Assembly: GCA_958496175.1 (NCBI GenBank) | Contig: OY292274.1 | Location: 70,318,630 to 70,382,629 of the forward strand | DNA length: 64,000 nt | Direction of reading: 5' to 3' | DNA from: Sisyra terminalis | Lineage: Eukaryota; Arthropoda; Insecta; Neuroptera; Sisyridae | Shown: positions 56,649-64,000 of the stretch, in pieces | Position numbering within the stretch: position 1 is the stretch's first letter | How the letters are laid out: every line of letters begins with the position of its first letter | Translations under genes and position numbers: made by a program | The notes under the pieces: generated by a model | The model's input: only the letters and a program-made list of their open reading frames with translations | Databases searched by the model: none | What the model was told of the DNA's origin: nothing

Positions 56649-56758
56649 CTGCAAAATGAACTTCTTCTTTCATTACAATTCTCGATGAGGTCTTCGTAAA
56701 TTTTAATGCCACAGGGCAAAAAAAGACACAGAAGAATATACAAACACTTCACTTCACT
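56649..56758 (-). CDS. Candidate signal-peptide exon, copy C
   Basis: The exon ends at CAG with donor GTAATA (minus). One frame gives KCLYILLCLFLPCGIKIYED and LIENCNERRSSFC. The other, matching copy A after a T-run length change, gives ALKFTKTSSRIVMKEEVHFA and joins the exon at 56585 in phase. A homopolymer indel decides which is real. As in copies A and B, no in-frame ATG is visible. Confidence 0.35.
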
Positions 56759-57197
56759 TTAATTAGGTATCCTAAATTATGAAATGCACCTAACTGACCA
56801 TTTAGGTACCTACTTACCCGACCTAACAGACTAATCCCTACAGTTTCCTACCCCACCTGCCTATCCAAATGTCTATAGTATACAGTATTAAGTATACGGG
56901 GAAAGGTAACTGTTTTGAGCCTGAAGAACGAAAAATTTTAATAAATAACAATATGTATCAAATTGGGTGCAATCTAGGATTCGAACAACGAATTAGTACC
57001 AATTGATACCCTAGAATCCTGTGGCCTGTGAAAAAGGAAGAAAGAAAGAAAGACAGAAATAGGGAACAACCGAAAGCTCAAGAACAGTTACCACGCGGCC
57101 CATACCCCTAAGAGCTGAAACGGCAAAAGAAAAAGAAGAAGAAAAGGATTAGTTTAAAAAATGCATGCATCTTAGCTTGACTGAAGTCTTCACAGCA

Positions 57198-57274
57198 TCA
57201 CTCAGCTCCACTCCATCCACAGCATCCAGCATCTTCTATCCAGCCGGCTATCCAATGGCACTTATCACAAACAC
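57198..57274 (-). CDS. Cysteine-rich C-terminal exon, copy C
   Basis: The acceptor TTTCTATTGCAG is followed by VCDKCHWIAGWIEDAGCC, GWSGAE and TGA. It is identical in protein to copy B. See 50368. Confidence 0.45.
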
Positions 57275-57799
57275 CTGCAATAGAAACAATAACAATACTA
57301 TAACTTCCAAAACATAATGCACTATATAAATATAGAGATATTAAACTTTAAATTATTTCAATAAGCAAACTTGTTAAATAATGAAAAATTTTGGAATTTG
57401 AACAGAAGCATGAAAGCAAATCAAAGCCCCAATGCTATTCGCACTGACGCTAACTTTCGGAATTCGATTATTTGAAAAGTTTACTTACAATTAAAGAGAA
57501 TAATTAATCCAATTTATGCACCAAACACTTAATAGTCACTTTCCACATTAATTAGGAAATTATAAACTGTTTTAATTAAATAATTATTTCCAAACTTTAT
57601 GTATTAAGAGACTTTTCATTGCAACTTGTTGAAAATAAAACAAAGTTTGTTTGTTGCAGTTCCAGTAGTGCCACTACCGACCAACCGCCCATGTTAAAAA
57701 TATTACTAGATTTCCAAAAAGTCACTAAATTTGAAACTAGTGTGTTTTTAAAGAGACTAATCGATTTCTTTTCCATGCAAGATTTTATAAAGATAAAAG

Positions 57800-57934
57800 A
57801 TGAAAATTAAAAATATAATCAAGCTCACATTCTTGTTTTCCTTTCATTTCCTTCTCGCAGGTGCTACGTTTTGCAATACTTTATCGTTGTACACTATTAA
57901 AGTTAGGCTTGTATTGAAACTTTCAATTGCATAG
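57800..57934 (+). CDS. Candidate signal-peptide ORF on the plus strand
   Basis: An ATG-initiated 44-codon frame reads MKIKNIIKLTFLFSFHFLLA, GATFCNTLSLYTIKVRLVLK, LSIA, stop. The first 20 residues are a textbook signal peptide (basic start, long hydrophobic core, A-G-A). The matching site in unit B (54915) is frameshifted in a T run, and in unit A it is much altered. On the opposite strand the same place has conserved donors (GTAAGT, GTAAGT, GTGAGC), so the strand is undecided. Confidence 0.25.
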   Translation: MKIKNIIKLTFLFSFHFLLAGATFCNTLSLYTIKVRLVLKLSIA

Positions 57935-58599
57935 GTACACACTACCTATTCTCCGCTAAAACATATAATTTCGCCATCAAATATCGAAAAGATTTATTAC
58001 GAATATTATTATTATTTTTGTAAAGGATTATTTGTTCAATTACCTGTTAATTGCATTATCAAATTTACACAAAGACGGACTCTACCGAGCTATCTCTGCT
58101 GGATATCATTTTAAAACATAATTATGCAATTGGATTAAAATATAAATCTCATTAGACAAACTACTCGTTTGTAAAGACACCAATTTGGAGAAACAAATCT
58201 TTTTTTCGAATTCTACTAATAACGTTTTGCATTTTTCCCATTTTTCTTATGTTTTTCGGAAGATGTGTTTGGATTCTCTGGAGTGACAAACGTTTTACGA
58301 TTCTCCAGTAAATCTTTTCCATAACAAACATTGTTTTGTCTGTTGCAAAAATGTTTAACTAAAAATTGAAAAATGCACAAACATTACACATTTAGTTTAC
58401 TTCTACAAACACTTGAATAAAAATTATTGCTTACGATTATTTCCTGTAACAATGAAATTCAAGTTTCCTTCAATATTATATCAATTGCTGGAGCTGCTTG
58501 AATTACAAAACAACAATAAAAGCAATTAAAAGCTTATATGATCAATTGTAATTAGTTGGCATTGGCAATTCTTAGATACAAAGAGTTCATAACGTTTAT

Positions 58600-59470
58600 G
58601 TCATTTCATTATTGTAAAGTTTATTAATACTACAAAGTTTTATTTTCCATAAGTAGGTACAAATAAATTTCTCAGAATATCTTTTTAATGAACTCTTTCA
58701 ATCCATGCAAACCATTCGACAATATGACTTTGTGTTCCAATATTGATTTAGTCTGGAAAAATCAAGGAAATATTAAATACCCAAATATTTATAAGACTGA
58801 TAATTTACATTTAAATTAATTACCATTTTCATTTAATAATTGTACTTCGAAAATAAGAAAGTAAAAGATTATCAATCCTCTATGTTGCGAGATTAATTGT
58901 TACCCAATTTATCATTTTTTTTCTTTTTCTTATTTGTGAAAGTCTTCAGACCAAAATTCAATCGTTAAAGTAAAGTTCTTTAACGCTTTGTTATCCATTG
59001 GTTTATATTCTGTAATTTTCTTTAAATTTTAATCTAAAACAGGTGGAAAAACCACGATTAATTAGATTGATAATCATTAGAAATCTCAACAGATTATATC
59101 AAGCTTACAATTTTAATTTCTTGAAGATTTGAAAAATCTAAAGTTTGTTTTACTTTAAAGTTTTACAGTTGCATCGGTGTTACTGGAAATATAAAATACA
59201 TAAACCTTACTATGTACATTGTCTTGAGATTAATCTTTAATTCCATTTGTTATTTGATATTTGGCAACTCGATTAGTGCTTGAAGATTTCATACAAAGTT
59301 GTCCCGTTTTTGGTTTACATTTTACCATAAATATTGTGAGTTTTATTATTGTACTGATGTTTGGGATGTTCAACTAGCATTTGGTAGTTTCAATGATTTT
59401 CTGCAACGTCATGCCATCTATCCATCGATTCTTAAATTACTTCAAATTATGACTTTTACAATCTAAAAGA
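58600..59470. repeat. Duplicated segment, pairs with 60230-61110
   Basis: Shared blocks: GAAAATAAGAAAGTAAAA (60.4 kb version GGAAATAAGAAAGTAAAA), TTAATTGTTACCCAATTTAT, TGGCAACTCGATTAGTGCTT and TTTGGTAGTTTCAATGATTT. Both units carry a minus-strand exon candidate near their left end. Confidence 0.85.
58672..58752 (-). CDS. Candidate terminal exon, diverged paralogue of 60243-60353
   Basis: The acceptor TTGATTTTTCCAG is followed by an open frame TKSILEHKVILSNGLHGLKE, FIKKIF, then TGA. It aligns with the exon at 60243 but has lost the cysteine and GGW motif, so it is probably degenerate. Confidence 0.3.
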   Translation of the reverse strand, partial: TKSILEHKVILSNGLHGLKEFIKKIF

Positions 59471-59539
59471 AAAACATATCAGATTTAGTTTAAATTGGAG
59501 AAAATACACTTGCAAACAATAAGAAATATTACCTGTTAA

Positions 59540-60060
59540 AGTTCTGAAATTATGGGCGATTACAATGGCTATCAGTTCCAGATTTCTCTGAACCTTCTCC
59601 ACGTCTGTCCAACGGGCCAATTGGGTGATTGGCCTCGTTTTCTTTTCCCTTCCGGTTGTCCTTTTACCATCAGATTTTCTATGGTTTTGTAGCGCCAGGC
59701 GATAAATCCGAAAAACCTGAGGATTCATCTATACGTCACGGACTAAAGTCTTTGGTCTGGGTTAATTTCGTTCGAGACATTCGTTCTTTTGGCCGTCCAT
59801 GGGATCTGCAGTATTTTGCTCCTGCAGACCCACATTTCAAAAGGATTAATTCCTCACCGATTAACTGCACGGATATTCCAAGTTTCCGAAGCATAAGAGA
59901 AAATAAATAAAAAAACAGTGTACCAACCAATCTGATTTTAGGGGCTTTTAATATGTCGCAATCCTTCCATACTTTGGACAGTTGTTTTACGGCAGACCCA
60001 GCAATTTTGATACGTCGATCGTCTAATTTCGTGCTCACCTGATCCGAATACGTTTAATAT
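59540..60060 (-). pseudogene. LINE reverse-transcriptase C-terminal relic, copy 2
   Basis: The minus frame contains KLDDRRIKIAGSAVKQLSKV, WKDCDI, KAPKIRLVGTLFFYLFSLML, then in another frame KSDGKRTTGREKKTRPITQL and RWTDVEKVQRN. It shows the same landmarks as the relic at 55640, in part better preserved. The frame order RR.......WKD....KIRLV.TL matches RTE-like LINEs. Confidence 0.7.
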
Positions 60061-60229
60061 TATGGTTTAATTTTTCATGCATTTATAAAACAACAATTCA
60101 AAGCTTATAGTCTTTCTTCAAAGCTCATATTCTAAAGCTTTATGGTCAATTAATTGTAACTAGTCAACCTTGGCAACTTTCGAAGATAATGACATCACAA
60201 CTTGGCCATGTATTTGTTGTATTTGGTTA

Positions 60230-61110
60230 ATACTATAAAGTTTTATTTTCCAAACGTACAAATAAATTCTTCAGATGAAAACTTGATGATTTTAGTAAGT
60301 TTCTTCAATGCCAACCATCCGCCAACACAACTTTCTTCAAATGATGATTTAATCTGGAAATATCAACCAAATATTAACTATCTACATATCGATAAAAACT
60401 AATTTTTGGCTTTAAAAAATGATTACCTACCACCATTTTCATTTAATAATTGTGCCTCGGAAATAAGAAAGTAAAACATTATCAATCCTTTATGTTGCGA
60501 GATTAATTGTTACCCAATTTATCATTTTTTTCGTTTTCTTATTTGTAAAAGTCTTCAGACAAAAATTTAATCGTTAAAGTAAAGTTCTTTGACGCTTTGT
60601 TATCCATTTGTTTATATTCTGTAATTTTCTTCAAAGTTTGATCTAAAACAGGTGGAAAAAAACACAACAAATTACATTCATAATCATTAGAAATCTCAAC
60701 AGATTATATTCAACTTACAATTTTCATTTCTTGAAGAATGGAAAAATCTAAAGTTAATTTTACTTTAAAGTTTTAAAGTTGCTTCGGTATTGTTGGAAAT
60801 ATAAAATACATGAGCCATATTATGTACATTGTCTTGAGATTAATGTCTTTATCCATTAAAGAACAAAAACAAAGTCCGAAACTATTAATTGTTACTTTAT
60901 ATTGGCAACTCGATTAGTGCTTGAAGATTTCATACTTAAATGTCCCATTTTTGGTTTACATTTTGCCATAAATATAGAGTTTTGTTATTGTACTGATGTT
61001 TGGGATCTTCAAATAACATTTGGTAGTTTCAATGATTTTCTGCATCGTCATGCCATCTGTCCATCGTTTTTCAAATTACTTCAAATTATGACTTTTAAAA
61101 TCTAAAAGAA
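60230..61110. repeat. Duplicated segment, pairs with 58600-59470
   Basis: See 58600. The segment just before it (59690-60250) also pairs with 55860-56450 and carries the LINE relic. Confidence 0.85.
60243..60353 (-). CDS. Candidate terminal exon with C..GGW motif
   Basis: The acceptor TTGATATTTCCAG is followed in phase 0 by IKSSFEESCVGGWLALKKLT, KIIKFSSEEFICTFGK and a TAA stop. Two cysteines; amphipathic. The EESCVGGW motif is comparable with EDAGCCGW (50368, 54317, 57198) and VEGCCKGGCW (56585), which suggests one exon family. Function unknown. Confidence 0.4.
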   Translation of the reverse strand: MKSSFEESCVGGWLALKKLTKIIKFSSEEFICTFGK

Positions 61111-61678
61111 AAACATCAGATTTACTTTAAATTGAAGAAAATAAACTTTTAAACATCAAAAGTTATTACTACCTTTAGAAGTTCAAGTCTGTCTTAACAA
61201 TTGGGTTTTGGAAGCTTTGAAAATGGTCTGTGAGATTTAAATTGAAAAAAAATATTAACCATTGTCTTTTTGATACGAAATCTAATCCTCCAAGATGAAG
61301 AACAAATGTTTTTCTTTATAAAAAAAGGAAAACAAAAACCACTTTCCAATGTCAGTTCATATAAAAAGTCCCATGCTTGAAGATTGCCTAATGAATTGTC
61401 CTTTTTTCGTTCCCATTTATCCTTAAGCTAGGTTGCTGCATTGGTTAAAACTTTTAAGTTTTTCAAATAAAGTTTCAAAGTTAAAAAATCCTCTAAGACC
61501 TTACTATAGATCGAAAGATTTTGCTTCAAACAATGATCTAAAACGCAACATAAAAAAAGAGTACAATTGAAGAAAATTTTCTGTATTAAACACTTTTAAA
61601 AATATAAAAAAAGAAATACCTTTAATTTCTTGAAGGCCAATATGTTCTTTCAACAATTGGGAGTATTAGGCAAGATAA

Positions 61679-61849
61679 TTATGACTGTAAGATTAGCTCT
61701 GGAAATTCTTCAATCGCCAATTTGATACATCTACCTCCGATGTGATAGGATAATCCAGGATTGGCAAACTGGAGGACATCTCGAATATCATCACAAAGTT
61801 GTTTGTATATACGCAGATTACAAGTTACATGATGATTTAAATAAGTTAT
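61679..61849 (-). CDS. Open exon-like frame, unknown small protein
   Basis: A 56-codon frame with no ATG reads ...CNLRIYKQLCDDIRDVLQFA, then NPGLSYHIGGRCIKLAIEEF, PELILQS and TAA. The composition is strikingly protein-like, with three cysteines and helical periodicity. A polypyrimidine acceptor (TTTTTTTTTTAG) lies at about 61861, but an in-frame stop at 61850-61852 separates it from the frame. The exon may have lost its original acceptor or be a pseudogene. Not recognised. It lies next to the duplicated cluster and may be a distant member. Confidence 0.35.
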   Translation of the reverse strand: MTYLNHHVTCNLRIYKQLCDDIRDVLQFANPGLSYHIGGRCIKLAIEEFPELILQS

Positions 61850-63391
61850 TTATTCAATCCTAAAAAAAAAATAAAATTAAAAATTAATCAATAAACTAAA
61901 AAAAATCGTATTTGGAAACTTAAAACGTTTTTTTGCTATTGTATATTTGATAAATCGTAATGTGTAATTTGGTGTATATAGATGCAACATGTAATATTGT
62001 TTGCCTATACACAAGCATAAGTTATATAATTGTTGCAAATTCTATATGTCATCATTATTTACTAATTATTTCAGTTTTCATTTGATTTTCAACAAATGTT
62101 TCACTACAAATTTTTTTTCTAAGACTAATTAAAGCTAAATATATTTTAAAAATATCATTTTACTAGCTACATTACGAAAAAATATTCACTAAACTTACAC
62201 ACCTCAAAGCCGTGGCTCATGGAACAATTTTCAAATGTCTATTTACGAAAACCAAATATTAATAACAACAAAATTTTTCTGCCAAACTATCGAAATATTG
62301 TTAGACTAATGCATCAATTCCTTTTTATAGGAAAAAAATCTTTTTTACTAATGGAAAATAATCATACATTATAGACATATGGCCTATGACTTCAAGGTAC
62401 AATTATTTTAGTCATTTTTTTTATAGAAATTCAATTTAAAACGACTAAATTTTTTTATAAATCTCTAGAAAAATCATCAAACTAAAGCGTTAAAGTCTTT
62501 GCAAGTCGCCAAATGCTTTTAATTAATAGAAAAAAATTCATTAATATCATAGTTGGATTCAATATTGAACAGCCATTTTTGTCAATGGTTATTTTCATAG
62601 AAAAATTTCCATTGGCACCTTAAATTTTTCATAGATTCACAGGAAAATGAATGTACTAAATCGCAAAACAATTTTTCATGCCAGTTTTTGATGATAATTG
62701 TAAAAAAATTCAAATTTAAATATCACAAACCGAAGTCATGCCAGAACCACTAAAAGTTTTTTACCAATCTTTATATGTAAACATATCAATTGCATTGATA
62801 TTTTTGCATCAGATGATAGACAAATGTTTAAAATAAACGGGAAAAGCTTTTTTTCTTCGGTTTTCCAATAAAATATTAAAATATCCGCAATAATCAAAAC
62901 CATAAATTGTGATCAAGACGCCGAGGAAGCCGCTAAGCCTATGCCAATAGTTTTCAACTACATAAACATATTTATCACTTACCAGAGCCAAAATAATAAT
63001 TCCTAATTACTTAAAAAGAACTTCAATCTCAATTTCAATTAGTATTTCAACATAATAAACACAAATTTGTTAATTATTACAATAATTAATTATGACATAT
63101 CGCTTAAAAAAACAAACGAAAACCGTAAGTCAAGTAGGCATGCGCAATAACCAAAATAAACACCGCGACAATTCAAACAGCGAATTGATTATTTCTATTG
63201 AATTTAATAAAAATTAATAAAAATTCCTTTATTTGTATTTTATTCCAACAAAAGTTGATTTTATTTGCAAGTTCTTAATTTCCTAGATGAAAAATTAGTA
63301 TCCTAACCTCTATACAGAATAAAACTAATGGGAAGATGAAAATACTTATAAAAATGGATAATATTTCTTTCTATCGTATGTGCAATTGTAC

Positions 63392-63445
63392 CTAGTCTGC
63401 ACGGTCTTCACCCTCTGCCCCCCGGCGATCTAGACAGATGTTTAT
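63392..63445 (-). CDS. Candidate terminal exon after the signal-peptide exon
   Basis: It follows a 59-nt intron (63504-63446, GTAGGT to TTTTTTTTAG). Joined in phase to the upstream exon it gives DKHLSRSPGGRG and a stop. An alternative phase gives INICLDRRGAEGEDRAD and a stop. The GC content is unusually high (CGCCGGGGGGCAGAGGG). Confidence 0.3.
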   Translation of the reverse strand: MNICLDRRGAEGEDRAD

Positions 63446-63504
63446 CTAAAAAAAATAAATATGGTTTCACCCAATTACTGCTAGAAAAATAGAGCTAAAC
63501 CTAC

Positions 63505-63585
63505 CTGCAAGTATAAGAGGAAAAAGGAACAACAAAAGAAATAAACCTATCGTTCCCCTATTCCATGATACCAATGTTTATAAAA
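63505..63585 (-). CDS. Candidate signal-peptide exon
   Basis: The frame SWNRGTIGLFLLLFLFPLIL then AG ends at GCAG with donor GTAGGT in phase 1. This matches the phase and A-G ending of the signal-peptide exons at 49827 and 56649. Joined to 63445 the predicted cut would be after ILA. No in-frame ATG is seen in the exon, so the true start is unknown. Confidence 0.3.
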
Positions 63586-63643
63586 GTACAAGGATTATCG
63601 CATAGAATACAATTAGGATACATAAAATATTCTGAGTTTTCTT
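63558..63643 (-). CDS. Candidate terminal exon with CxxCxxxC motif
   Basis: The acceptor TTACGTGCAG is followed in phase 2 by ENSEYFMYPNCILCDNPCTF, INIGIME and a TAG stop. Three cysteines within eight residues look like a metal-binding or disulfide motif. It overlaps the signal-peptide exon at 63505 in another frame, so both cannot be fully coding in one transcript. Not recognised. Confidence 0.3.
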
Positions 63644-64000
63644 CTGCACGTAAGAATAATTTTAACTTATTTTATTAGTCATATAAATGCATATTGATTA
63701 CCACTGGATAAATTTATTTCCTAATTGCAGTTATATCATTTGAATTCGATGGATCGTTTTGCATCAAATTACCAAATCTCCAATTTACTAGTTTATGGAG
63801 TTTTGCTAGTGATTAATAAGAAATGAATTAAGAACCAAGGGACAACTTTTGAAAAATCAATTTGTCCCAAAATTTGATAAAGAAAATTACTCCACATTGA
63901 AATCCACAATGAAAGGAGCATTGTATGCATTGTATGTAAAATGTGTGAGATTTTTTTTTCTTTTTTGAGATATGCACATAATATGACATTACCTTTTTCT

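Larger units (their letters stand above)
56450..58440. repeat. Segmental duplication unit C
   Basis: Colinear with units A and B over the exon-bearing part. It begins about 2870 bp after the matching point in B. Confidence 0.85.
61110..64000. other. AT-rich flank with scattered exon-like minus blocks
   Basis: Apart from the exons listed at 61679, 63392, 63505 and 63558, a minus block around 62875-62975 (LSGFLGVLITIYGFDYCGYF) with a GTAAGT donor at about 62971 is suggestive but unassigned. The rest holds nothing I can support. Confidence 0.3.

Noticed and set aside
57619..57810. 63-codon plus frame with CCSSSSATT
   Set aside because: The equivalent frames in units A and B are not maintained and the start is non-ATG.

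Overview
The window looks like AT-rich nuclear DNA from an arthropod, most likely an insect. The evidence is low GC, abundant homopolymers and (AT)n tracts, insect-type repeat ends (the CCCGCGACTTCGTCTGCGT start of an RTE-like element), MITEs, hAT-like elements, a Penelope-like element and short GT-AG introns. I see no complete, intact gene of a recognised family. I cannot name the species. Positions come from reading by eye and repeat edges may be off by a few bases.

Region 1-11.5 kb is intergenic or intronic, with two RTE-like copies (1231 and 8884), a Penelope-type tail motif (4001), three small dyad elements and a tRNA-like sequence (5.7-6.7 kb), a TA-flanked MITE (6847) and a 319-bp tandem duplication (7331). 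Region 11.6-15.3 kb holds a decayed plus-strand multi-exon gene with 31-56 nt introns. It carries a partial tandem duplication and is interrupted inside two exons by transposons: an hAT-like element at 13128 and a 1.19-kb foldback at 13894. Both keep 8-bp target duplications.

Region 17-44 kb is mostly nested mobile DNA. It contains an inverted pair of hammerhead-ribozyme-like sequences (17.1/17.95 kb), long foldback elements (19849, 26870, 30965, 32576, 41816), a second hAT-like element (29546), a third RTE-like copy (23063), more MITEs, a Penelope-like GIY-YIG endonuclease relic (35.1-35.7 kb) and a five-unit 262-bp tandem array (38464-39770).

Region 47.5-63.7 kb is a segmental-duplication cluster. 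Read on the minus strand it carries repeated short exons with good splice sites that encode small, partly cysteine-rich, partly signal-peptide-bearing sequences. The best conserved is a C-terminal exon of about 25 residues with C..C and CC motifs, intact in three copies. The cluster also carries two co-duplicated LINE reverse-transcriptase C-terminal relics. I read it as a rapidly duplicating, partly decayed family of small secreted-protein genes. It is the most interesting part of the window, but it rests on sequence signals only.
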